Positions 10,187-21,292 of a DNA stretch of 64,000 nucleotides are shown here, piece by piece. The stretch is from NCBI GenBank assembly GCA_002897115.2, contig BCIH01000008.1, positions 285,372-349,371 of the forward strand, given 5' to 3'. Each line of letters begins with the position of its first letter. Within the stretch, counting starts at the first letter, position 1. The notes beneath the pieces are model-generated. The model saw only the letters and a program-made list of their open reading frames with translations, was not told the origin of the DNA and ran no database searches. The translations under genes and the position numbers were made by a program. Source of the DNA: Prototheca cutis (lineage: Eukaryota > Chlorophyta > Trebouxiophyceae > Chlorellales > Chlorellaceae).

Positions 10187-13100
10187 TTAGGGCAGTTTGG
10201 CCAGGACATCGTTGAGCGCATGCTGCAGCGCCGAGAGCTCCTCGGCCAGCTCCTCCAGGAGGTACTGGAAGGAGTACCAGCGCACCTGCGCCACTCGGCC
10301 CTCGGGCGTCTCCGGGAACAGGAAAACGTGCAGCTGCGGGTCCCCAGGCAGCGCACCCAGTGCGGCCAGGTCGCGCGACGTCGGGCCGCCTGCACGCCCA
10401 CCCAGCCCGCTGACGGGGGCAAGCAGGGCCGACAGACCGGGGGAGGCATCGGCCAGAGCGTGCGCTCGCAGCGCCGTCCGACCGATCGCCGTGCTCTCCG
10501 CAGCACTGGACGCCGCACCGCCGCCGGCGCCACCGCCACCGGCGCTGACGACGGATGACCGACCCAGGGCCCCCCCGCTCCTTGCCGTGGCACTGGATCC
10601 CATACGGCCAAGGTCGTCGGAAGTAAAGCGGGCCGTCGGCTTGCGTGGCGACTCCTCCAGCGCCACGGTCGAAGGCTGCGATTGCGGTGGCATCGCAGCT
10701 GGGGCCCCAGAAGCAGAAGCAGCAGCAGCGTCGGAGGCGGCAGGCAGCAATGGGGCCGTGAGCGAGGACCGCTCGCCGTGATCCGGGCGCGTCAGCGCCG
10801 CCAGGCCAGGCGCGGCATCGAACGCCTGCCGGCCCATGGCCAGCAGACTCTTAGTCCGCAGCCCGATATTTGGCATCGACAGTTGGAACAGGAGCGACGG
10901 CCCACTGGAGGAAATGCCGGCGTCATCCTCGTCCTTTTTCGACTCTGCAGTGCTCTGTGCCGAATGGGGGCGGCTGTTGCCGCCTGATGACCCAATAGCA
11001 CCCGCCGGTGGCCGTGCTTGTGCCTCCTCCGCGTCAGTGCCGGGCCCGGCGGCAGCACCGTCTTCAATGGAAACCGCGCCACCTTCCCCAGCAGCAGCCA
11101 AAAACTCAGGCCCAGAAGGCGATCGGGCGCCGTCGTCATCTCCCAGCTCGGCACGCTCCTTGACTGACTCCAGCCGAGCCGGTGGCAGCCGCGGCGCCTG
11201 CAGGCTCTGTGCCCGCCCGCCCAGCGGCATCGACCGGCTGCCCCGGTCGGGAGCCAGCCCTGCCCGTTGGTTGGCCCGGAACCCGGCGCTGAGCCCTCCC
11301 CAGCCGCCCGGCATCCCTTTCTTCTTCGCACCAGCGCCCATGAAACTCTGGTCCGCCTCGACAGCTTGCAGCAAAGGCGACGTAATGGCAGGCGGCGCGC
11401 TCTGTGCCACAGCAATACCACCTCCACCCCCGGCGTCGGCCGGCTGGCGAAGCATGGCATCGACCAGCCTGTCCCAGCCCAGGCGGTCAGGGCGCTGGGA
11501 GCGGTAGCGCTTGAGTGCCTGGATGATCTGGCGCCGCTGGTGGTCGGAGCTAGACACCAGGCCCGCAACCTTGGAAACAAAGGCCATCAGCGGCCCCGGC
11601 GCAACGGCCTCTGACTCAGGGAACCCACGCACCAGTTCCTGTATGTGTGTGTGTGTGTGAAAAGGGTGGGGGTTGGAGGTAAGGGGGGTGTCGAACAAGC
11701 AAACTGGAAAGGATGGTTTCGGGTGTCCTGTCCGCCTCCCATGCAGCCCTGCCAGTTTGTACGATCACACTACCAGACCTTGCAGTATTGGAGGATACCC
11801 CAAAAAAGTCCCAGAAACAGCAAGACCACCACCAAAGGCCCGGCACCAGGAAACCGAGGCCCACCTCAGTGACGGCCTGGCAGCTCACGGCCAGTGAGCG
11901 GAGCATGTCGTCAGGGTACTGCGTGCCCAGCATTTGCTGCAGCTCGGCCCGGAAGCCGTATGCCATGGTGTTGATCAGCTGCGCCAGCAGGCGGGAGACC
12001 CTGCGAATGGCGTTTCCCACCTCGCCCAGATCCTCCAACGGCATGCTCGTGGGCCGCTTCAGGCACAGCGGAAGATCTGTTGCAGGTAGGTAGGTACGGG
12101 GGAATGGCAATCATCGTTGCGAAACTGCAAACCAGCAGTGTTTGTTTTGTCTAGCAATGGTTCAGAAGAGCGCAGTACTGGAGCAGCAGCGCCATGGCAC
12201 ACCACGAGAGCACACCCCCTTTTGCCCTTGCCAGGTAGCACACACTCGCACCTGGGACAAATACGGGGCGCCTGTCGTAGGTGAACAGGTGCCATTCTGC
12301 ATCGGCCAACTCCATATTTTCCACCAGCTTGAACCCGGTCTGTGCAACCGATGTCAGAACCTGCACCCGAGGGTTTTTTATTTGTTTGGGGGGGGGGGGG
12401 GGCTCTTCAGAACTCCAGTTGCCCATTTTCCCCATGAAAGCCAAGCTGCGAGCTCCTTGTCATCTTGCACTCCAGCACACAAAGCTGGCACGGTGCCAGC
12501 CCTGGTGAAGCCAGTGCTCGTTGAGACCACAAGGACTCCCTCCAACAACAGGACACACCACCGCACCCACAAAGCCACATCAACACAGCATGCCTTTTCG
12601 ACGTGCATCTCGAACGCATCCTCTGCCGCAGCGCGCGCTGCTGCCGCTTCCTCGTGAGGCGACAGCCCCGTGCCCCGGCAGGATTCCTGAGCCTCGATGT
12701 CGTCAGCGGCAGGGAGTGGAACGTAGCCGCTCTTGGAGACTGCCCGCTTCCTGTTGGGTACCAATACAAGATATCTATTAATCGATGACAGGTCTTGTGC
12801 TCGAGGGGCACTCCCTCCCATCGCCCACAAGCATTGCATCGGGCAGCAAGTGACAGCGCAATCCCCTTTCAAAGCCACACTCCAAAACACACAAGGGATA
12901 ACGAAGAAAGAAAGAGCGCTCACCATGCCCCCACTGGCTTCAGGTCCAATTCTTCAAACTCAGGCCCGGAAATGTAGCTGCTCCAGGCCAGGGCATTCAG
13001 CTCATGCAGACCCTCGAGCGCCTTTTCAATACTGCATAATGTGGCATTGGGGCAGGTGAGGGTGGGGAATGACAAACTCCGTCAGTCCCAGAGATCACCG

Positions 13101-14310
13101 AGCGCTTGGGGTTTACCGGCAGGCAGACCCATGCAACCCTAACAGGCCCCTCCCAAGCCCCTCCCAAGCCCCGCTTTGCCCTCAACACGGGCTCACTTGT
13201 TGATGCATTCCATGCTGGCCGACTTTGGAAAGATGAGGATGGACAGGATGATGATGAGCATCACTCCAGACAGGATGCCACACACTCGATTCCAAGCCAA
13301 CGCCGCGGCATCTGGAGGCGTGGGGCCGCGGATGCAGGGTTGATTACCGTGACACGGCAAAGGGTCTGGAGGCAATGTGGACGGGCCAACGACCCCGGTG
13401 GAGCACCCAAGATCCGTGCTCCGACGACCCAGCACCAGCAGGTGATTGAAACTCACTGCAACCCCCCAAAAATGCTTTGCCCTGCATGCTCACCAGACCC
13501 TCGGTCCGCGCCAAAGATGACTAACAGGAACGTGATGATGAATAGACGTGCCGACGCATCCAGCTTGAGCTTGTGCCCTACCAGTATGGACACCACAGCC
13601 GCTACAATGGCACCGACCGTGAGCACTGTCCCATCGGTTTGCTGTGGAAAAGAAGGAAAGGGTGGCCAACAGGTTTCATCTTGACTGCTGCCCCAAAACC
13701 ATTGTCGTGGACTCAGACCCTGGTGGGCACGTGGCAGCTCGGACAGCAGCATACAGCCTGAGTGATAGTCTGCGAATAAAAGGACGGCACCGGCCCATCA
13801 AGCGGTCCCATTCCCCACACCACAGCACTGCCACAGACCTCGTTCCAGAAGAGCTCGCCGATTTGGAACACAAGGTAGCCCGTGACGCCACCCAAGACGG
13901 TGCCCAAGCAGCGCTCCATCCCCGTCCGTGCAGTCTGGGCCAAGGATGTGGATTCAAAGTTAATATCTGTGCCCTGGGATTCTGGGGATGACGTCATCCA
14001 CGAGCCTGAGGCACCCGCGGTTCACATGCGCCGGGTCTTGGGCAGCGCTCCTCGCACCGCTGTCCCACCGACATTGCCTGCCTGGCACCATCTCGTGCAC
14101 CCTGGGCGTCCAACGCACCTTTCCAAGCAAAGGAGCGTTCACGACTGCCACGGTGATGGCGCACCATAGGCAGGCCTGCGTGAACTCGGGCCTGCGGGGC
14201 AGTTCACTGCCCAACACGCCAAGCCCCAGCACACATGGCAGGGCCAGCCCGACAGCCAGGCGCATCGCCCTGCGATACTGCTCCGGCACGTTTGCCTTCA
14301 TGAGCGTCAT
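10187..14310 (-). CDS. ALMT/FUSC-superfamily membrane transporter
   Basis: Probable anion or aromatic-acid channel/exporter of the FUSC superfamily, closest in pattern to plant aluminium-activated malate transporters. Nine exons (minus): 14310-14119, 13934-13839, 13641-13494, 13311-13197, 13031-12924, 12750-12594, 12360-12252, 12076-11865 and 11638-10187, about 862 residues. Hydrophobic helices lie in the first 190 residues (MRLAVGLALPCVLGLGVLG, CLWCAITVAVVNAPLLGK, VLTVGAIVAAVVSILVG, LFIITFLLVIFGA, SGVMLIIILSILIFP). RTGMERCLGTVLGG matches the conserved arginine/glycine motif after the second helix. NIEKALEGLHELN starts the cytosolic helical part. The last exon (483 codons) is mostly disordered Ala/Ser/Gly/Pro sequence ending in an ordered helix (WYSFQYLLEELAEELSALQ). 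The intron after HVEK appears to be GC-AG (AAG|GCATGC); an alternative GT donor in the same phase adds three residues. Substrate not inferable. Confidence 0.72.
12388..12402. repeat. G15 run in ALMT intron 6
   Basis: Fifteen G residues (C-run on the sense strand), 28-42 nt upstream of the acceptor of exon 7, where it would form part of the polypyrimidine tract. Confidence 0.85.
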
Positions 14311-14914
14311 GGTGCCAAGGGCTGTCGCCGTGCCGCGCTCTGCTACAGCGTCACGCCTGGGAGATCAGCGCTGAGCCTTCTGTCGGTTGTCGCGGGGTCC
14401 CACTGAGCTCACCAACCAAACTCGATCGGCATCACCAGGCCCATGTGAACGGTCGCTTTCGCAGGTCTACTCTCACGAAATAAATGGAATACAAAGCAGA
14501 CTTTGTGCCGAGGGGACGAGATTCAGATCACGAGCACAGCCCTCGTCCCGAAAACCCCAAGCCGGCGCTGGGCTCTCGAATTTTTGAAAACTGCAAGCTG
14601 GGCTCTCTGCTGCTTCCAGCGACAAGGAGGGGCCGCCCGGAGAAACTGCAATCCGTCTGCTCTTCTGGATATACAACAACCACCTGCAGGCATATCACAA
14701 TTGAATTTGGCGGAGGCAATGCACACAGGGAGGCTCCCGTTGAGTGCGGAAATGGCCGCAGGGGAGAGGTACTTGCATCCAAGGAGCGCAGAAAGCGACG
14801 GTCGGCGATGGGAGGGGGCGCAATCAGCACTGCCTGGGTCGCGTGAAAATGCGTCATGCAAACCCCCGAATGGCAGGGTTTCTTTTTCAGCGATGGCCTT
14901 CCATGTCCCGCCGC
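14311..14914. other. Intergenic, glycosyltransferase to ALMT
   Basis: 3' UTR of the glycosyltransferase and 5' flank of the transporter. ORFs here show no family resemblance. Confidence 0.65.
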
Positions 14915-17198
14915 TCACTCTGCGGCGACCAGGTTTGACTCTGTGGCACTGCCAGCGCTGGTCGCTGCAGTGCCTTCGGCCTGCACAGCTCCAGCCTCGC
15001 CCTGCTCGGCCAACTTTTTGTTTTCCCGGAGCATCAGCGCGATGGCTTCCTCCTTGTCAGCCGCATCGGTGCTGGACTTGGCAGCGGCCGCGCCAGCACC
15101 GGGTTTTATGTGTCCCGCCTCGTCCACCTTACTGGCGGCCATGCCAGTGCCCTGCGACTGCGTCGTCGCCTCCTTCAATTTGGGCACTTCAGTGCTCGTC
15201 GCTGCTGGAGTGTCCTTTGAAGCAGCGGTTGCTATGGCGTCCTTCTTTGCCTCAACAGCAGCCACGGATGCCGGCCTGTCACCCTGGGGATCCTGCTGCA
15301 GCCCAGTGGCCTCCGCGCCAATTGCCTTTGGCGCGGCCGTGCCGGCACCATTCCCAGTACCGGCACCATTCCTCGCCGCTGCCAGCATGCCCTCCGCTGC
15401 CGCGGTGGACCCCGTGCCCTTGTCGGCAGCAGGGTCTGCTGTGGTGACAGGAACGCTGGCATCGCCGGTGGCCTCGCTTGTGGCATTGCCGCGGGCTTCA
15501 CCCCTTGAACCAGCAGCCCCAGCGGCCCGGCGCATGCCTCGGATGAGGAGCTGGGGCTCGTGGATTCGGGCAAACAGGCCACGGTGCAGGAGATCGTTGA
15601 CGACCGTGGCATTGTCCCAGACCAGGTGGTCCCGGAAAAATGCGCGCAGCTCGGCGTCGGGCTTGAGCGAGGCTTCCAGAAACGCCATGCGGTCAAAGGG
15701 CAGGATGAAGCAGCGCTTGGCGTCGTCCTCCGTCGGCGCGCAGTCGCAGCGGTCGCGCCGCGACTTGAGGTCCTGGAACCGGTCGTAGGTGTAGTGCAGC
15801 ACAGCCGCTGAGTCCGCCGTCACCTCCACCACGCCCCCACGCTTGCCGTAGTTGTGCCAGCGGTGCGCGCCGTTGGGCCGCAGTCCGGGCTGGATCCGCG
15901 CCGCGGCCTTGCCGTTGGCGTACGTGATGTAGTAGTTCGGGTTGCCATGCGCCACCGTCGAGTAATACTTGAAATACTGCTCGCTCAGAATGTGCGCAAA
16001 GTTGCGCTTGAACAGCGTCACCTCCACAAACGGCTCTGCCACGTCGTCGCGTTCAGGGAGGCCCTCGTAATTCGGGAAGACCACCGTGTCCACGTTGTCA
16101 GGCAGACCGGCCAGCGTCTCCTGCAGTGAGAAACTCCGAGTGCCCGCGGGGTACACCAGCTCGTCGGTGTCAATGTGCAGCAGCCACTCCATGCCATCTG
16201 CCCGCGCCAACTTGATCGCCTCTGTGGTTGGCGTGTTCGGGTGTGTGTGTTTTCATCCATGTAGGGGCGTTTGGTGACCAATGCGGAGGGCAGGCCCTAA
16301 ACATACTGACTTCGTCTTGTCCTGATGAACCATGCTCTCCCAAACCACAGTCCGCACCCTCCATGTTGAGCGACTGCAGCACAAACAGCTCGTGGTTGCA
16401 CGGCTTGTGGAAGAAGGCTGACAGCCAGCCCTCGTTCCAGATCCTGGCAATGGGGTATCAGGGAAGGGCGGAAGGGACGCGATGTGACTACACAGTGACA
16501 CACATTGGGCGCTCCTCAGCCTGGTGCCATGGCCATCTCCTGTCCTGTCAGCATTTGAAGCACACCCCAAAGTTATCCACACACCACCCTCATGTGGCCC
16601 TGCAGCCCCCCCNCNCCCCCCCACCNCAAAAAAAGGAAAAAGAAAACCAAGGCGCACCTGCTGCTAGCATGGATGGCCTTGAGCTTGTCGTCATACAGAA
16701 TAACGTGCACATCATGTTCCCCGCGCAAAGCCTCCACGTTGCCGGGCAACGCAGCCTGCGAGAGGTTATTGGGCAGGGGAGGGCAGCGCGCATGATTGGT
16801 GAGTACCCTGGAAGGTGCATGAAACCCCATCAATAGCCAGTCACTTCAGGGCTGCCCTCGAAGACAGCATTCAAGCTGGCCACCCATCAAGGCAGTATCC
16901 ATGCCACCCACTAACAACCCCGCCGTACCCTGCCCTGCACGAAGAGATAGAATTTTGACACCCCAATGGCCCGGTTGTACTGGAGCCAGGCCTGGATAGC
17001 TGACAGTGGTTCCGATGTCGTCACGCAAAAGGCAATCTACATGGGCAGGGAAATTTGGACAGGCATGGAAGGTAGGGAGTGCGCCGGCGCCGCTTATCAA
17101 TAACAGTTATAGCGGCCCAAGTCTGCTGACGTTGGACTTTGATCACGAGCCCTAAGTGGGCATCGTCCACCAAAATCACTTTGCAGCGTCAATTCCAC

Positions 17199-17249
<51 letters not shown>

Positions 17250-17738
17250 TTGGGCCATTGCTGTCGGGCTCTGGCCCGTTCCAGGGCACCGACAACCCAG
17301 CTGGACGGAGGTTCTTCCTGCCGGTGGTGTGCAGGAGCTTGCCCACTGTGGGCCTGTCACGGGCCTCCTGGATGAGCCGCTCTTCGCTGCACAGTCAGGG
17401 AAGAAGGACAATGCATGGAGCTTGCATCAACCGTGCAATACCGTCTCAAAGGCGGAGAGTGGCCTTGATGAGCGCGGCACAGTCCGGCCGTTGGTCGGCC
17501 GGCGTGCCTCCCCGGACAGTCCGCAAACACCGGCAACACCTTACCTGAACACGGAGCTGTCCAGAGGCAGCGTGGGATCGAACACATCGTAGGGTTCTGA
17601 TATCCTGCTCCTCAATACCAGGGCGTAAAAGGTGAGTATGAGGGGCACTGCCAGCAGGAGCTGCGACGGCCGGATGTTGGTCAGGCTCTGGACAACCCTG
17701 GCAGTGGACGACGGCCTTTGCTGCTGCGAAGCCCGCAT
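14915..17738 (-). CDS. Type II membrane glycosyltransferase (GT92/DUF23-like)
   Basis: Putative Golgi glycosyltransferase. Six exons (minus): 17738-17545, 17386-17248, 17036-16929, 16755-16658, 16443-16358 and 16221-14915, 643 residues. Residues about 25-43 form a signal anchor ([19 protein letters not shown]), giving type II topology. The fold region starts [17 protein letters not shown] and FYLFVQG, then [17 protein letters not shown] and [15 protein letters not shown], and the metal-binding DxD motif is [13 protein letters not shown]. It continues with [21 protein letters not shown] and a histidine/tryptophan pair [11 protein letters not shown]. This organisation matches the Glyco_tranf_2_4/GT92 group. 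The last ~190 residues are a low-complexity Ala/Gly/Thr/Glu tail of unknown role. Intron 2 begins directly in a (GT)n run on the sense strand. Donor sugar and acceptor cannot be told from sequence. Confidence 0.75.
16606..16627. repeat. Ambiguous poly-C tract with N bases
   Basis: C-rich run containing N at 16613, 16615 and 16626: unresolved base calls in a homopolymer. It is in intron 4 of the glycosyltransferase gene (sense G-run about 30-50 nt after the donor), so coding sequence is unaffected. Confidence 0.9.
17202..17247. repeat. (AC)n microsatellite in glycosyltransferase intron 2
   Basis: About 23 AC units. On the sense strand the intron opens directly as (GT)n after ...GGCCCAAAG, so the exact 5' splice site may be chosen among repeat units, but only the first keeps the frame with the next exon. 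Confidence 0.9.
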
Positions 17739-18229
17739 TGCCGGTCACAGGACGAGGGGCCCTCTCGAATGATGCTATTTCCCTAAATCATGAAGATCGA
17801 GCCTGCTGCGTCGTCCATGCAGCTACTGGGTGCGCCACTCCTAGGAGTGGGTCAGTTGTCCTCCAGTCAGCGGGAGGTCTCGAGATGACGGCGTAGGCTC
17901 CGAGGCATGCGGGAGCAACTGTTTTGGGCTATCCTACAATTCTACTCAACCGTTCTCAAGATCCTGGATTCGGTCATATGAACATGTCGTGCAGTGAACA
18001 AAGCAGAAGCTGCTTCCTGCAACGCGCGGGACAGATATTACGACGACGCGTCATGACGCTCTGAATTCCATGCATTCCCGAAGAGCTGCCGGTCCTGTCG
18101 GGCAGGGCCTCGCCACCACGGGCCGCCCCTGCACCCCACGCACCAGAGCACAACCCACTAAACATTTCTGCTGTTACTTCTGGCAGATGATGCAGCTGGT
18201 CATAAGCCCTACACCGTTCAGCCGTTCAC
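17739..18229. other. Intergenic, PAF1 to glycosyltransferase
   Basis: PAF1 3' flank and glycosyltransferase promoter region; nothing recognisable. Confidence 0.65.
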
Positions 18230-18481
18230 TCATTCATCATCGTCATCACTGCCCCAAGCATTCCTCAGTGCCGCGCCTTGGAGCTGCTGCTGCTCCACAT
18301 CGTCCTCCTCGTTCCCGCCATTTGCACTGTCGGCCTGGTCACCCAGATTGCGCTCTTCTCCCTCGACCGGGGATCCCCCCAACTCTCCGACGGCACGCTC
18401 ATCAGGCGACCCAGGAGCCGCCAGCTCGTCGCCGCCACTGCCAGGAACCCGCAGTGTGATCTGCATTTTGGGGGGGGGGAC

Positions 18482-18534
<53 letters not shown>

Positions 18535-20763
18535 GATGAGTTGTCAGCGCAGGAGCTTGGGAGATGGAAAAATGAATGCCTTTCAGCGATCTCGGTAGTC
18601 CTGGGCTACAGGTCCTTTCCCCCCAGAGTAGCACGTCATTTGCATGCATCGTGGGGTGAGCCACCAGAAAGAAAGCACGCCAGGGCACCAATAAACAAAT
18701 TCGAAACCGCATTCAACACGCGCCCCTGTCCTCCTGGCATGATCCATCACCATACGTACCCTTTCGGGCTGCAAGAAGGTCTCCATATCCACTTGCGCAC
18801 GCTTTCTTTTGCGCAGCGCGAGCTTGGTGTTGAGGTCGTTGTACGCGACCCGGTCCCCGAGTTTCCGGAACAGGAACGTCGTCCCTGCAGGATGCATTGT
18901 TTACATTGAGTGGCGGGACGATGGGCGACGGTGGGGTAATGCAATGTGTGTACAGCAAAGCTATCAGAGTACAGAGGCTCACCCTTTTCGTCGTAGCGAA
19001 CCGCACTGTTGTACTCGCGGACCCAGTCGTAATCCGTTTGGAGTTCCGTGGCATCGACGGGGCCCTCGCGCCCCGCCAGCGCTGCGGTGTCCCGGGGCAG
19101 CAGCAGCGCCACGAATCTGTCCAGCGACCCGTCTGGCCGGCGCTGGGCAAAGGACTTGAGCTGGACGGCCTGCTTCACGCGGCCCTGCGCGCCGGCATCC
19201 AGCCGCACGCAACGGGCCAGGTCAGACACGGGGTCCGAGTCAAACAGCGCCAGCACAAAGCTCTGGCCTTCGTGCTCGTCATCGGGCAAAACTGCAGGCA
19301 AATTCTTGTTTTGGACTTGTTTGATCGTTCATAGGCTTGCCGACGTGTGTGCAATGACCCAGCACAATCCGCATGAGCTCTCGGTAAACTAACAGCAACG
19401 TACTGGGCAGGATTTCGACGGCGGTGAGCTCGGGCTTTGTGGCGTGGACGGGCAGCTTCTCGGCGGCAGCAAACGATTCCTGTGCCGGGTGCAGCTTGTG
19501 GGTGGTGAGGCAGGTGTCCCAGGATGACGGTGCAACCCGCACGCAACGCACCCCGACTACAATGCCAGGTCCGGCTGTCGTCGTTGCAAGCAGCCCCAGA
19601 CCTCATGCTGACGACAACCCTTCCAGGACAGACCTCGATAGCCGTGATGCGGGCAGCAACATCGTCAGGCTCTTCTTCCACCCCTGCGGCAGCAGCGGCG
19701 CCGCCCTTGCGGCCCGGCTCGGGCTTCCGGCCACTGGATGGGCCACCACCGCTGGTGAGGTATGATGTCCGCAACAGCCAGGAGACCTCGGGCGCTGCAG
19801 CGTGCCGTCCTTTCTTCTTTCCGGCCACCTCATCATCACTCTGTGATCGATCCGGGGAAGAGCATCATGCGGTGTGTGTCTCATAGAAATTCCTTTCTTG
19901 ATGTCTCTTGGCCATCACAACAGATGCTCGTGCTGCCCATTGCATTGCAGGTATTGGGCAGCCACCCTTCGACCCAGCCTCCACGCCGCTCACTCCCCAA
20001 CCCACCCTCACATCCCAAACACCCACTCCAACACACCTGAAGCAGTGCGGCATCGGCGGGATCCAGCAGTGCCGGCGCACCCTCTGGGATCGTGTAGCGA
20101 TGCGCAGCCAACGGGCCGAGCGGGATGCCCAGATCCTCCTCAAACAACAGGTCGCGCTTGAGGCCCCGTTCCAGGCTGGTCAGCGAAAACGCAGCCAGCT
20201 CCTTGGCATTCAATGGCGGCAGCAGGATCTTGGGATCACAGGAGATCTGTGGGAGTGGTGTATCGGGAGTGTTCTGGCCAAGGTGCCATGGGTGACTGCG
20301 GGCATCCCACAAAAACCTTGCAGGGGACACGCCAGTGGTGTCGGTGCACCCTCCACCACATTGCACGCGCATGTGCCAGGGCAGTCCTGTCGGAACCCAT
20401 TCCACAGCAGCCGTCTGGTATCCCGCAAACCACCCATTTCATTTTGCAGCATAGCATGCCAAGGAGGGGTCCCCATAACCCTCCATCATGCCCCACCCCC
20501 AACATTCCTCCAACTAAAAGAACACCCCACGCTCACCGGTGGCAGGTCATTCCGAAACTGCACGCGATAGTTGAAGGGTGTATCCCGCCGCAACCGATTC
20601 TCGCCCTTGGCAAGGTGCACGGTCATGGCCTTCTTCTTAGGGCGGCCCTGTGTATGGGGGGATGGGCGACCACCGTAAGCCGGTTGTCCAGTATCTCCCA
20701 CGATGTCCTGCGATTCTCCGCACAGACCGCACATGTGATGGTGCTTACATCCGCCGACGGCAT
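18230..20763 (-). CDS. PAF1: RNA polymerase II-associated factor 1 (PAF1 complex subunit)
   Basis: Nuclear subunit of the Paf1 complex, which assists Pol II elongation and histone H2B ubiquitination/H3K4 methylation. Eight exons (minus): 20763-20749, 20647-20537, 20246-20037, 19840 to about 19630, about 19556 (or 19574) to 19404, 19291-18983, 18884-18760 and 18460-18230; about 454 residues. Family marks: FNYRVQFRNDLPP, TSLERGLKRDLLFEEDLG, LLDPADAALLQ, TKPELTAVEILPILPDD, LALFDSDP, DYDWVREYN, and YNDLNTKLALRKRKRAQ. The tail is acidic (GSDDDDE). The first exon encodes only five residues. The exon 4/5 junction is unresolved: exon 5 needs one leading base, but the best-looking donor (ATCGAG|GTCTGT) is phase 0; a GTCCTG donor four bases later would fit. 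The last intron contains a 50-base homopolymer. Confidence 0.88.
18470..18533. repeat. G10 plus G50 homopolymer in last PAF1 intron
   Basis: G10 (18470-18479), ACCC, then 50 uninterrupted G (18484-18533). On the sense strand this is a C-tract directly before the acceptor AAAATGCAG of the last PAF1 exon. The true length in the genome is uncertain because such tracts are hard to sequence. Confidence 0.85.
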
Positions 20764-21292
20764 TGTGACGCCAGGCTTCCCAGGACCAGCGTCTACGCAA
20801 CGTCACAGTGAACGCCTGGAAGACGGTGGGAGGAGGGCCTCCGCTTGAGGCCTACAAAGCTCGTCGGCGCGCCATGAGTCACTCCAAGAACTCTAGAAAT
20901 GATCTTTATTTCTCAAACTGCAGTCTGCGAGTAGCCCATGGACGCCAATCGCCTGCATTCCCTAACGTGGAGGGAGCACATCCGATCATGAGAACCATCG
21001 TCCGGGGGTTCGGGCATGCGCGACACGAAAACCACCCCTCCGACACAAGTTATGCGCACGTCGCCTAGTCCTGGTGCGCTCAATCTGGCATTGTCCAAAG
21101 TGGGGCATTTTATCAAGAACCTCAATCAATTCTGTGCACAAGAGTCTGCGACGTCTCCCTGAGCCTTTGGCGTAGCAGGCCGCAGGCAAGGTGCTCCTCG
21201 GCCCACGTGGCGCACCCAGCCCAGACCCTCCGGCGCGCAGGGGCGGTGGTCAGTCGGGTGATCCACGCACACCGACCTTGCCCACAAGACCC
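20764..21292. promoter_or_regulatory. Divergent promoter region, PAF1 / Ni-Co-transporter-like
   Basis: 529 bp between divergent start codons; must hold both promoters. No specific element identified. Confidence 0.5.

Noticed and set aside
10836..11507. Plus-strand open frame over the ALMT tail
   Set aside because: Ser/Pro/Ala-rich mirror of the disordered tail; no independent support.
21191..21292. Upstream in-frame GTG start for the Ni/Co-transporter-like gene
   Set aside because: Nuclear genes rarely start at GTG; the first ATG at 21293 gives a plausible transit peptide.
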